64,000 nucleotides of DNA from Paenibacillus sp. USDA918EY (lineage in GTDB: Bacteria > Bacillota > Bacilli > Paenibacillales > Paenibacillaceae), in NCBI RefSeq assembly GCF_009870825.1, contig NZ_WTWY01000024.1:1-64000 (forward strand), written 5' to 3'. Shown here one piece after another: positions 18,028 to 25,865 of the stretch. The translations under genes were made by a program, and so were the position numbers. Below the pieces are notes generated by a model, which worked only from the letters and a program-made list of their open reading frames with translations, was not told where the DNA came from and searched no databases. How positions within the stretch are numbered: the first letter of the stretch is position 1; the number at the start of each line of letters is the position of its first letter.

Positions 18028-19098
18028 TCACGGCTGGATCCGTACCAGCCTGTCGGTCGCCCGGAGCGCGGCGACGTCCGCCGCTCCGATGCCGAACATG
18101 GCCGTGCGCAGCTCGAACTCCACCTGCGCCAGCGCCGCGTGCAGCGCCTCCTCCGACTCCACCGCCGGTCCGAGCACGCTGCGGCCGAATCCCGACAGAT
18201 CGGCCCCCAGCGCCAGCACCTTGGCGGCGTCCACCCCGGTCTTAAGGCCGCCGCTGCCGATCAGCCCGGCTTCCGCACATACTTTGCGGACTTCCTCAAT
18301 GCATTCGGCCGTCGGGTTGCCCCAGCCCGCAAAGGCTTCGGCCGCTGCGCGCCGCATGCTGTCCTTGCTGCGGTGCTTTTCGACCTGGCTCCAAGAGGTG
18401 CCGCCGGCGCCGGCGACGTCCACGAATTTGACACCCGCCCGCAGCAGCCTTGCGGCCGTTCCGCCGTCAATGCCCCAGCCGACTTCCTTTGCCCCGACCG
18501 GAACCTCAAGCTGCCGGCACACCTGCTCGATCTTGGACAAAAGTCCGCTGAAGTTCGTATTGCCTTCAGGCTGGAATACCTCCTGAAGCCCGTTAAAGTG
18601 AAGCACCAGCATGTCCGCTCCGGCGATGTCGACCGCCCGCCGGCATTCCTCGATGCCGAAGCCGTAGTTGAGCTGAACCGCTCCCAAATTCGCGATGACG
18701 GGAATCGTCGGCGCATGCTTGCGCACATCAAAGGTATACGCCAACTCTTCGCGCTCCACGGCCGCGCGCACCGAACCGACCCCCATCGCCCAGCCCCGCG
18801 ACTCGGCGGCAGCGGCCAGACGCTCGTTAATCGCGCCCGTCGTTTTGCTTCCGCCCGTCATGGAGCTGATCAAGAGCGGCGTGCGCACCGGCATCCCTAG
18901 AAAGGATGATTCCAGCGTAACGGCGTCAAAATCGATTTCCGGCAGAGCCGCATGGCGGAACCGGTATTTTTCCAAGCCGTTCGTTACGCCTGCGCCGCTA
19001 ACCTCCTCCGACAGGCTGATCCGCACATGTTCGATTTTTCGTTCTCCCGTCGCGATTTCCGGCAAAAGCGATTTTTTGCCCGCATGATTTTCGCTCAT
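18028..19098 (-). CDS. fni: Isopentenyl-diphosphate delta-isomerase, type II
   Basis: FMN-dependent TIM-barrel enzyme interconverting isopentenyl and dimethylallyl diphosphate, needed for isoprenoid (undecaprenyl, menaquinone) synthesis. The FMN-binding SSMTGGS segment, the PVIANLGAVQL strand, the WGIDGG and VAGAGGTSW loops and the IGSGGLKTGVDAAK phosphate-binding end are all present in order. ATG at 19098 has GGAAGGGG seven bases before it and gives 356 residues; an in-frame start 14 codons upstream lacks this. It ends at its own terminator, so it is probably monocistronic. Confidence 0.95.
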   Translation of the reverse strand: MSENHAGKKSLLPEIATGERKIEHVRISLSEEVSGAGVTNGLEKYRFRHAALPEIDFDAVTLESSFLGMPVRTPLLISSMTGGSKTTGAINERLAAAAESRGWAMGVGSVRAAVEREELAYTFDVRKHAPTIPVIANLGAVQLNYGFGIEECRRAVDIAGADMLVLHFNGLQEVFQPEGNTNFSGLLSKIEQVCRQLEVPVGAKEVGWGIDGGTAARLLRAGVKFVDVAGAGGTSWSQVEKHRSKDSMRRAAAEAFAGWGNPTAECIEEVRKVCAEAGLIGSGGLKTGVDAAKVLALGADLSGFGRSVLGPAVESEEALHAALAQVEFELRTAMFGIGAADVAALRATDRLVRIQP

Positions 19099-19322
19099 CA
19101 AGATCCCCTTCCGTATTTCCCGTTGACCATACCCATGCAATCCGGCCGAAAATTAACAGTAGATTACACATCCATCCGTCAAAATATTCTTCTATCATCT
19201 CATTTCGGCGCCCTGAATTTCAAATCGGATTCATGACAAATGCTTTTTTAGTCCAGACTATAGAGTGAATTTTACAATGAACCGAGCATGAAAGAACATG
19301 AGCCAAAACGGAGGATCAAACC

Positions 19323-20831
19323 ATGGGACAAGATCAGGTATGGGGCGCGGCCGGCAGCACGCAACAAACCGCTTCAGACAATCCGGCCGACAAGCCGAAT
19401 CGCGGCAAACGGCGCCTGGTCGTCACCCTGTTGGCCGTCCTGCTGTTATGGCTCGTGTGCGTGATTATTTATCAGACGCATAAACCCCTTCCCCCGGGGA
19501 TTTCCTATGAAAGCCCGCTGCATCATACCGAAGACGTCCGGTTTCTGTACGACCTGACTTACCCCGATCCGTCCGGCAGGGTCGTCGCCGAGCAGCAAAT
19601 CCGCCAAAGAATCGGCGAGATCGTGGACGAATCCAGGCGGTTCCTCGTCATTGACCTGTTCCTGTTCAATAACTACGCCCACAAGGGCCAGCAGTTTCCG
19701 AAGGTCAGCGAAGAATTGACCGACAAGCTGGTACGGCATAAAAAGGAATTTCCCGACATGGACATCGTATTGATTACCGATCCCGTCAACACAAGCTACG
19801 GCTCCGCCCCCAATGCGCTGCTGGAACGGCTGAAAACGGCGGGCATCCGGGTCATCGTGACGAACCTGGATCCGCTTCGCGACCCGAACCCGATCTACTC
19901 GGCCGTATGGCGCACGTTCATTCAATGGTTCGGAGTAACCGGCAAAGGCTGGGTGCCCGACCTGATGGCCACGAACGGCCCGAAAATGACGATCCGCTCC
20001 TACCTAAAGCTGTTAAACATTAAAGCCAACCACCGTAAAGTCGTCCTCAGCGAAAAACGCGCGCTTATCCTTTCAGGCAACGTCCATGATGCCAGCGCCT
20101 ATCATTCGAATATCGCCTTTGAGGTCGGCGGGCCCGTAATCGGGGATATTCTCAAATCAGAGCAGGCGGCCGCCGATCTGTCCAAGGGGGGACCGCTTCC
20201 GGCTTACGTTCCATGGCAAAATCCCGGGGCCGATGGAGGATCGATCGGCATCCGGTACGTAACGGAGGGCAAAACCTACCAATACGTGCTCCAGGAGATC
20301 GAAGCCGCCCAAAAAGGCGACACGCTTTGGATGGGCATGTTTTATATGGAGGATAGGAAGGTGCTGAACGCGCTGCTGTCCGCAGCGGGACGGGGCGTCG
20401 ACATCCGTCTGCTGCTCGATCCGAACAACAACGCCTTCGGAGAGAAAAAAATCGGAATCCCGAACCGCCAAGTCGTTTCGATGTTGGCCAAACGCTCAAA
20501 AGGCAAAATTTCGATCCGCTGGTACCATACGACGCAGGAGCAATACCACACGAAAATGATATATATTGAGAAGCCGGCCGGAAACTCCGTCATTGTCGGC
20601 GGCGCCGCCAACATGACGCCCCGCAACCTGAACGATTACAACCTGGAAAACGACCTTTGGGTATCCGTTCCATCCGGTGCGCCGCTGGATATGCAGATGC
20701 GCCGTTATTTCGACCGTTTATGGAACAACAGGGACGGTTCCTTCACCCTAGACTTAAGCGCCTACCAGTCCGCCTGGTACGAAGACCTCATTTACCGCAT
20801 CCAGAAGGCTGTTCGATACACCACCTTCTAA
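19323..20831 (+). CDS. Phospholipase D-like membrane-anchored protein
   Basis: 502 residues with a charged N-terminus, one membrane helix at about residues 31-50, and an extracytoplasmic region with two PLD half-domains. The first half-site reads NHRKVVLSE...SGN, the second YHTKMIYIE...GGAAN. Both keep the His and Lys of HxK but have Glu where the family normally has Asp after four residues. The enzyme may therefore be a phosphodiesterase or transphosphatidylase with a modified site, or partly degenerate. ATG at 19323 follows CGGAGG. It is distinct from the standard cardiolipin synthase 1.2 kb downstream on the other strand. Confidence 0.85.
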   Translation: MGQDQVWGAAGSTQQTASDNPADKPNRGKRRLVVTLLAVLLLWLVCVIIYQTHKPLPPGISYESPLHHTEDVRFLYDLTYPDPSGRVVAEQQIRQRIGEIVDESRRFLVIDLFLFNNYAHKGQQFPKVSEELTDKLVRHKKEFPDMDIVLITDPVNTSYGSAPNALLERLKTAGIRVIVTNLDPLRDPNPIYSAVWRTFIQWFGVTGKGWVPDLMATNGPKMTIRSYLKLLNIKANHRKVVLSEKRALILSGNVHDASAYHSNIAFEVGGPVIGDILKSEQAAADLSKGGPLPAYVPWQNPGADGGSIGIRYVTEGKTYQYVLQEIEAAQKGDTLWMGMFYMEDRKVLNALLSAAGRGVDIRLLLDPNNNAFGEKKIGIPNRQVVSMLAKRSKGKISIRWYHTTQEQYHTKMIYIEKPAGNSVIVGGAANMTPRNLNDYNLENDLWVSVPSGAPLDMQMRRYFDRLWNNRDGSFTLDLSAYQSAWYEDLIYRIQKAVRYTTF

Positions 20832-20904
20832 GCGTCGTCCCGAGGCTTTCCGGGTCACAGAGACATGTCGTCACTGCGTGAATTCTTGCCTGCATATACA
20901 CGGC

Positions 20905-20938
20905 ATGCAGCTCCCTACGCGGGAGTTCCGCTGCATGA
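20905..20938. repeat. Interrupted inverted repeat
   Basis: CATGCAG-CTCCC, loop TACGC, GGGAG, five unpaired bases, CTGCATG. It could fold as a 12-bp hairpin with a one-sided bulge. It lacks a T run, so it is not a classical terminator. It lies between the convergent phospholipase-D-like gene and the siderophore ATPase gene; role unknown. Confidence 0.5.
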
Positions 20939-20958
20939 GGGAGCGTCCGCCGCTAGAC

Positions 20959-20991
20959 GAAAAAGACGCTCTGCCTAACGCAGAACGCCTT
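20959..20991 (-). terminator. Terminator after siderophore ATPase gene
   Basis: Minus-strand stem GGCGTTCTGC, loop GTTAG, GCAGAGCGTC (two G:U pairs), then TTTTTCG. It begins about 25 bases past the stop at 21015. Confidence 0.7.
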
Positions 20992-21014
20992 CTTAATATT
21001 CATCGACATTTTCC

Positions 21015-21845
21015 TTACGGCTTCTCGCAAACCGACTTAAACTGGCAGCGGTCCCCGCATAAACGGCCTTTGCCGTGCGGTACGCACATCGGCGTGCCGA
21101 AAATCGGGTCTTCGGCGATGATGCAGTCCATGTAGAATACTTCCTTCACCATTTGGGGCGTCAGCACGTCCTCGGGTGCCCCGGCGCAAAACACGCCTTG
21201 GTTTTTGACCGCGATCATATGGTCGGCATAACGGCAGGCCAGATTCAAGTCATGAAGCACCATCACGATGGTGCGCCCCTGTTCGCGGTTAAGCTCGTAT
21301 AGCAGGTCCAGCACTTCAATTTGGTGGTTTAGGTCCAAATACGTCGTCGGCTCGTCGAGCAAAATAAGATCGGTATTTTGCGCCAGCGTCATGGCAATCC
21401 ACGCCCGCTGCCGCTGTCCTCCCGAAAGGGAATCCACCGCCCGCTCCGCGATGTCCGACAGCCCGGTCATCTCCAGCGCTTCCCGCACGAGCCGCTCGTC
21501 TTCTTCGCTCCACTGCTTCAGCCAGGACTGGTGGGGATACCGCCCCTGCTTGACCAGCTGAAGCACCGTCAATCCTTCGGGCGCCGTCGGCCCCTGCGGC
21601 AAAATCGCCATGTTTCTCGCTACCTCTTTGGTCGAAGCGCGGTGGATTTCCTTTCCATCCAGAAGCACAGATCGGCTTTTCGGTTTGAGCAGGCGCGCCA
21701 GCGAACGCAGCAGCGTCGATTTGCCGCATCCGTTGCTGCCGATGAGCACGGTCACTTTGCCCTCGGGAATCTGAAGGCTAAGGTCCTTGATAATCTCCGT
21801 ATCTCCGTAACTGAGCGTCAGCTCCTCGGTTTGCAAAAGGGTCAT
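21015..21845 (-). CDS. Iron-siderophore ABC transporter ATP-binding protein (YusV/FecE type)
   Basis: ATPase subunit that powers Fe3+-siderophore import. Walker A GSNGCGKST is near residue 36, the Q-loop is in AILPQGPTAPEG, the signature is LSGGQRQRAW, Walker B is LILLDEPTTYLD and the H-loop is VLHDLN. There is no permease or binding-protein gene beside it; B. subtilis YusV is likewise a solitary ATPase shared by several uptake systems. The C-terminal 35 residues contain five cysteines (last ones in CGDRCQFKSVC), more than usual for the family. It has its own promoter with a perfect Fur box, so it should be iron-repressed. ATG at 21845 follows AGGAGG. Confidence 0.93.
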   Translation of the reverse strand: MTLLQTEELTLSYGDTEIIKDLSLQIPEGKVTVLIGSNGCGKSTLLRSLARLLKPKSRSVLLDGKEIHRASTKEVARNMAILPQGPTAPEGLTVLQLVKQGRYPHQSWLKQWSEEDERLVREALEMTGLSDIAERAVDSLSGGQRQRAWIAMTLAQNTDLILLDEPTTYLDLNHQIEVLDLLYELNREQGRTIVMVLHDLNLACRYADHMIAVKNQGVFCAGAPEDVLTPQMVKEVFYMDCIIAEDPIFGTPMCVPHGKGRLCGDRCQFKSVCEKP

Positions 21846-21913
21846 CGCCGGTTACCTCCTCGTTCTGTTCTTCATTTTTATCGAATTCAACCAAAGTTCC
21901 GTCAGGCAGCAAA

Positions 21914-21928
21914 TGATAATCATTATCA
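21914..21928. promoter_or_regulatory. Fur box
   Basis: TGATAATCATTATCA is an exact 7-1-7 inverted repeat, the classical Bacillus Fur operator. It lies immediately downstream of the -10 element of the minus-strand promoter for the siderophore ATPase, where bound Fur-Fe2+ would block transcription. Confidence 0.95.
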
Positions 21929-21930
21929 CA

Positions 21931-21959
21931 AATATAAAATGTCCCGTAACCAATGTCAA
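21931..21959 (-). promoter_or_regulatory. Sigma-A promoter of the siderophore ATPase gene
   Basis: On the minus strand TTGACA (21959-21954), a 17-base spacer and TATATT (21936-21931). Position, about 85 bases before the start codon, and the adjoining Fur box make this assignment strong. Confidence 0.9.
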
Positions 21960-21983
21960 TACAGGTGGCCCGGCCCCACCCCG

Positions 21984-23489
21984 CTATAACAGCGGGGACA
22001 TCAGGCGGGCGAGCGATTCCAGAATCCGTTCGGGAATTTTCTTTTTCATAAACTTGTCCAGCACGATTTGCTTCGTCGATTTGAGGTCGCGCTCGAAATC
22101 CGATACGATCCGCTGCACGCTTTCCGTCTGCACAAGCAGCGCATTGACCTCAAAATTCAAATGAAAGCTCCGCATGTCCATGTTCGCCGTGCCGATGGTG
22201 GCCACTTCCCCGTCGATGATGAGCAGCTTGGAATGCAGGAAGCCCTTTTCGTATTCGTAAATTTGGACGCCGACATCAAGCAGCGCCGGAAAATAGGAAT
22301 GGGATGCCAGAAACGGCAGCCATTTATCCGGTTTTGCCGGAAACAGGATGCGGACATCCAGGCCGGACATGGCGGCGACGCGCAGGGAGGTCAGAATGTC
22401 TTCATCAGGGATGAAATAAGGCGTAGCCAGCCAAACGGATTTTTGCGCGGAAGTGATCATGGAGAAAAAAATATTTTTGAGCGCGCGGCGGTCGTTGTCC
22501 GGCCCGCTCGGAATGATCTGGACGGCCCCGCTGTTCCGTTCCGCCAGAAGCGGTGAAAGGTATTCCGCCTCCAGCACCTGCTCCCCCGTCATGTAATTCC
22601 AGTCCTGGAGAAAAATGATCTGCAGCGTCCGGACGGCTTCGCCTTTCACGGACATGTGCGTATCCCGCCAAAAGCCGTAGGTGGCATTGCGGCTCAAATA
22701 TTCGTCCCCGACGTTCAGGCCGCCGATGAACCCCACGTTCCCGTCGATGACGACGATTTTGCGATGATTGCGAAAGTTGACCCTCGACAGGAAAAACGCT
22801 TTGGAGCTTCCGTATGCCGCTACCTTGACGCCCGCGTTGGCCATTTCCCTCAGAAACGACTTCGGCAGCTGCATGCTGCCCCAGGCATCGTACATAAACC
22901 GCACGTGGACGCCGGCTTTGGCTTTTTCGATCAAAATCCGCTGAATCCGGGTCCCGATATCGTCCGCCCGGTAAATGTAATACTCCATATGAATATGATG
23001 TTTGGCCTTTTCCAGCTCCTGCAGCAGCGTGGAGAAGGTTTCTTTGCCGTTGGTCAAAATGCGGGTTTCGCTCGAAAACGAAATCGGCGTCCTCGCCAAT
23101 CTCTGGGACAGCCTCAGCAGCTGCTGCTGCATCGGATTCAAATCCGACAGGTCCTGCTGGACGCGGACGCTTCCTTCCTCGAGCATCTCGTAGATTTTCG
23201 AATCCTGCTCGGCCTTTTTGTCGAATTTGCGGCGTTTGAAGTAGTTTTGCCCGAACAGCAGGTAAAAAAACAGCCCCACGACCGGCACCAGCGCCAACAG
23301 CAAAATCCACGCCATCGTCGATGAAGGGTTTCTGTTCTCCATAAATATCATGAATCCGAGCGATACGACGGTCAGGGTCGAAAATATGCTGACGATCGTG
23401 CCTGCCGTTTTGCCGAAAAACCCGAATCCGACGTAATAAAAGACAAATAATAAAGCCGCAATAAGTACAGCCTGTATAGCCCTTCTCAT
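21984..23489 (-). CDS. cls: Cardiolipin synthase
   Basis: Membrane phospholipase-D-superfamily enzyme joining two phosphatidylglycerols into cardiolipin. Two N-terminal membrane helices (about residues 4-24 and 37-57 of the chosen start, with a PLDc_N region AWILLLALVPVVGLFFYLLFG) are followed by two full HKD motifs: NHRKIVVIDGNVGFIGGLN and LHSKLLIIDGEVATIGTAN. ATG at 23489, behind GGGGGAAGAG, gives 501 residues; a longer in-frame version has no binding site. It ends 139 bases before the siderophore ATPase gene, which has its own promoter. Confidence 0.96.
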   Translation of the reverse strand: MRRAIQAVLIAALLFVFYYVGFGFFGKTAGTIVSIFSTLTVVSLGFMIFMENRNPSSTMAWILLLALVPVVGLFFYLLFGQNYFKRRKFDKKAEQDSKIYEMLEEGSVRVQQDLSDLNPMQQQLLRLSQRLARTPISFSSETRILTNGKETFSTLLQELEKAKHHIHMEYYIYRADDIGTRIQRILIEKAKAGVHVRFMYDAWGSMQLPKSFLREMANAGVKVAAYGSSKAFFLSRVNFRNHRKIVVIDGNVGFIGGLNVGDEYLSRNATYGFWRDTHMSVKGEAVRTLQIIFLQDWNYMTGEQVLEAEYLSPLLAERNSGAVQIIPSGPDNDRRALKNIFFSMITSAQKSVWLATPYFIPDEDILTSLRVAAMSGLDVRILFPAKPDKWLPFLASHSYFPALLDVGVQIYEYEKGFLHSKLLIIDGEVATIGTANMDMRSFHLNFEVNALLVQTESVQRIVSDFERDLKSTKQIVLDKFMKKKIPERILESLARLMSPLL

Positions 23490-23732
23490 CTCTTCCCCCG
23501 ATTCGTCCGCTTTTCCAAAAGCGCGGCCTGTTCCGGAATTTGGCGAAAATCCAGGTACGGCCAGCAAATTCTATTCTACATGAAGTGACGCCATCTTCCT
23601 ATAGATCCCGCGATAAAAAACAGTTTAAAAAACGGGATTTGAAAGAGGGCCATCCCTTTCCTTAAACAGAAACGTTTGACGCAGATAAGGACGCCTCTTC
23701 AAGGCAATGATCAAAAAAGATGCATCGCAGTC

Positions 23733-23761
23733 TTGACAACCGGCTGCATTCGTGAAATGAT
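23733..23761 (+). promoter_or_regulatory. Sigma-A promoter of the TetR-SMR operon
   Basis: Perfect -35 TTGACA at 23733-23738, a 17-base spacer and AATGAT (four of six matches to TATAAT) at 23756-23761. The palindromic operator begins three bases further on, consistent with repression by the first gene product. Confidence 0.75.
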
Positions 23762-23764
23762 ATC

Positions 23765-23780
23765 CCTAACGACCGTTAGG
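23765..23780. promoter_or_regulatory. Candidate operator of the TetR-type regulator
   Basis: CCTAACGACCGTTAGG: seven-base perfect arms (CCTAACG/CGTTAGG) around two bases. It lies between the -10 element and the ribosome binding site of the TetR gene, the normal place for autorepression. Confidence 0.8.
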
Positions 23781-23802
23781 TAGTTTAAATGGAGGCGATG
23801 TT

Positions 23803-24390
23803 ATGAATGCAAAACGAATGCTTTTGGAAACCGCGCTGGCGCATTTTGCGGAGGATGGTTACGAAGGGGCCTCGCTGCAGAAAATAGCCGAAGAAGTCGG
23901 GATCAAAAAGCCTTCCATATACGCCCATTTTAAGGGAAAGGACGACCTGTTCCTCTGTTCGCTCAAAAACGCGCTGAAAGAAGAAAAGCGGCGAATTACC
24001 CGCTTTTTCATCAGCCGGAAGGACCAGCCGCTGGATCGGCGTTTGTCCGAGCTGCTGGCCTTTCTCCAAGAGGAATACAACCGCAGCAGCGAGAGCAAAT
24101 TCGTGCTTCGTATGTCCTTTTTTCCGCCTTCTTCCTTGTACGACGAAGTCATGAAATTGATTTATCCGTTTTTGGATTCCATGGAAAGGCGCGTTTTGCG
24201 GCTGATGGAGCAGGCGAAGGCGGACGGGACGGCCCCCATCGCCAATCCCGAGGATGCGGCGGTGGCCTATATGACCTTGGTGGACGGCATTATGATCGAA
24301 ATGGTGTACAGCGGGATGGCCAGCGCCAAGCGGAGACTGAAAGCATCCTGGCCTATTTTCTGGGCCGGCATTCAAGCTTCGAAAGCCTAG
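23803..24390 (+). CDS. TetR/AcrR-family repressor of an SMR efflux pair
   Basis: 195 residues. The N-terminal helix-turn-helix is seen in FAEDGYEGASLQKIAEEVGIKKPSIYAHFKGKDDLF. The remaining all-helical part is the ligand-binding and dimerisation domain. ATG at 23803 follows GGAGG. Directly downstream are two small multidrug resistance genes; B. subtilis yvdT-yvdS-yvdR has the same order. It probably binds the palindrome at 23765-23780 and represses its own operon until a toxic cation binds. Confidence 0.93.
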   Translation: MNAKRMLLETALAHFAEDGYEGASLQKIAEEVGIKKPSIYAHFKGKDDLFLCSLKNALKEEKRRITRFFISRKDQPLDRRLSELLAFLQEEYNRSSESKFVLRMSFFPPSSLYDEVMKLIYPFLDSMERRVLRLMEQAKADGTAPIANPEDAAVAYMTLVDGIMIEMVYSGMASAKRRLKASWPIFWAGIQASKA

Positions 24391-24416
24391 AAGGAATGTT
24401 AGAGGAGGGAATCAAC

Positions 24417-24761
24417 ATGAACCGGAATTGGTTGTACGTTATTTTGGGCGGCGTCGTCGAGGTGCTGTGGGTTTCGGGCTTGAAACACTCCACCAACCTG
24501 TTGGAATGGATTCTGACGATTGCCGCCATAGCGGTAAGCTTTTATCTCATTATCGAGGCGTCGAAGCTTCTTCCCGTGGGCACGGTATATGCCGTCTTCA
24601 CGGGTCTCGGAACGGCTGGTACCGTCTTAACCGAAATGCTCGTTTTCGGAGAGCCTTTCAGCTGGCTGAAAACGTTGCTGATTCTCGTGCTGCTGGCGGG
24701 CGTCATCGGGCTGAAGCTCATTACGGCTGACGAAGGAGCCAAGAAAGGAGCGGATGCGTAA
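24417..24761 (+). CDS. Small multidrug resistance (SMR) protein, subunit 1
   Basis: 114-residue protein with four membrane helices. The essential glutamate of the family lies in GGVVEVLWVSGLK in helix 1, and the GTVYAVFTGLGTAGTV segment in helix 3 is typical. ATG at 24417 is chosen because GAGGAGG lies eight bases before it; an in-frame TTG at 24396 lacks one. It overlaps the next gene by one base. Paired SMR proteins (EbrAB, YvdRS, NepAB types) act as heterodimers exporting cationic compounds or guanidinium derivatives by proton exchange. Confidence 0.93.
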   Translation: MNRNWLYVILGGVVEVLWVSGLKHSTNLLEWILTIAAIAVSFYLIIEASKLLPVGTVYAVFTGLGTAGTVLTEMLVFGEPFSWLKTLLILVLLAGVIGLKLITADEGAKKGADA

Positions 24762-25075
24762 TGGCATGGGCAGCGATATTACTGGCCGGCGTGTGTGAGA
24801 TTTTCGGCGTGATCGGCATCAAGGGCGTGACGCAAAAAAAGGGCTGGACCGCTTATTTGCTGTTATTCGCGGCTTTCGTCGCCAGCTTTTCCCTGCTTTC
24901 CTTTGCGATGAACACGTTGCCGATGGGGACGGCGTATGCGGTATGGACCGGGATCGGGACCGTGGGCAGCACGCTTGTCGGCATGTTCGTGTTCGGGGAA
25001 CCGAAGGAATGGCGCCGAATGCTTTTTATCGCGATGATTCTCGGCTCGGCGGTTGGTTTGAAATTAATTTCGTAA
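24761..25075 (+). CDS. Small multidrug resistance (SMR) protein, subunit 2
   Basis: 104 residues with four membrane helices. The helix-1 glutamate is in LLAGVCEIFGVIGIKG and the helix-3 signature is GTAYAVWTGIGTVGSTLVG. Its ATG shares a base with the stop of subunit 1, so the two are made in step, as expected for a heteromeric transporter. Its partner is slightly longer at the C-terminus, a common difference in SMR pairs that fixes opposite topologies. No clear terminator follows. Confidence 0.93.
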   Translation: MAWAAILLAGVCEIFGVIGIKGVTQKKGWTAYLLLFAAFVASFSLLSFAMNTLPMGTAYAVWTGIGTVGSTLVGMFVFGEPKEWRRMLFIAMILGSAVGLKLIS

Positions 25076-25191
25076 GAGATGTAAGAAAAACATTTATCGA
25101 CGTACATTCAGAGAAGACAGACCGCGTTTAAATGAAGTTTTTCTTGCAATATCAGGATGCAATGGCTCTGTAGTTTATAGTTTCTGAATAT

Positions 25192-25218
25192 TGTCACAAA
25201 ACAAAGGCCTTCTTTGTC
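25192..25218 (+). promoter_or_regulatory. ECF41-type promoter
   Basis: TGTCACA at 25192-25198, 16 bases, then TGTC at 25215-25218. The known ECF41 target consensus is TGTCACA with CGTC at about this distance; three of four bases of the -10 match. It lies 50 bases before the decarboxylase start, and the ECF41 sigma gene is the next gene downstream. Confidence 0.8.
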
Positions 25219-25269
25219 TTCCTATATGTAAGGTCCATATCTTTGGGAAAATAAAGGAGGAAGTTCTAA

Positions 25270-25716
25270 ATGAAACTGCGATTAAATTATCGGACCGCGA
25301 GTCTGCAAGTATTTCAAGCGATGACGAATCTGCAAAAGGCCAGTTCGGACTCTTCGCTCGACATCGTCCTGCAGGAGCTGATCAAAATCCGCGTATCGCA
25401 AATCAACGGCTGCGCGTTTTGCCTGGATATGCACGCCAAGGATTTAATGAAACACGGCGATTACGGGAATCATATCGTTTTGCTTAATGCATGGCGGGAA
25501 GCGCCGATTTATACGGAGGAGCAGCGGGCGGCGCTTGCGCTTGCCGAAGCGGTGACGCTCATCTCCGAGCAAGGTGTCCCGGAGGATGTTTATGCGGAAG
25601 CCCGGAAGCATTTTGACGAAAAAGAGTTCATGGAGCTGATTCTGGCCATCAATACGATCAATAGCTGGAACCGGATCGCCATTTCGACGGGAATGTTCCC
25701 GGGATGTTTTTCATGA
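25270..25716 (+). CDS. Carboxymuconolactone decarboxylase / AhpD-like protein
   Basis: 148-residue member of the AhpD-like superfamily, usually peroxidase- or decarboxylase-like proteins with a redox-active CxxC. Seen: INGCAFCLDMHAKDL with the CxxC and downstream His typical of the active site, and the C-terminal NTINSWNRIAIST segment. AGGAGG lies nine bases before the ATG. This family is the classic genomic partner and target of ECF41 sigma factors (ydfG in B. licheniformis). The substrate is unknown. Confidence 0.93.
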   Translation: MKLRLNYRTASLQVFQAMTNLQKASSDSSLDIVLQELIKIRVSQINGCAFCLDMHAKDLMKHGDYGNHIVLLNAWREAPIYTEEQRAALALAEAVTLISEQGVPEDVYAEARKHFDEKEFMELILAINTINSWNRIAISTGMFPGCFS

Positions 25717-25765
25717 CGCAAAACGGCAGAGCATAGAGCCGTCTGCAAAAGTCGAAGAGTGAACC

Positions 25766-25797
25766 ACCCTGCCCTGTGCAAAGGCGCAGGGTTTCTT
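25766..25797 (+). terminator. Possible weak terminator/attenuator between decarboxylase and sigma gene
   Basis: Seven-base perfect arms ACCCTGC/GCAGGGT around a 13-base loop, followed by TTCTTTC. The T run is broken, so partial read-through into the sigma gene is likely. Confidence 0.45.
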
Positions 25798-25865
25798 TCA
25801 TTCGCGGGAAGGTCGATCCCTCCTGGATGCCGAATGGTTATAAACGCATAAAATCGGGAGGGAGG

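Larger units (their letters stand above)
23490..23802. other. Divergent intergenic region cls / TetR operon
   Basis: No gene seen. It contains the promoter and operator of the rightward TetR-SMR operon (23733-23780). No clear cls promoter was recognised on the minus strand. Confidence 0.5.

Noticed and set aside
20905..20938. Inverted repeat as an insertion-sequence end or terminator
   Set aside because: No transposase, no matching second copy and no T run nearby.
23490..24416. Guanidine riboswitch before the SMR genes
   Set aside because: The SMR pair is preceded by a TetR gene with its own promoter and operator; no ykkC-like leader is present.
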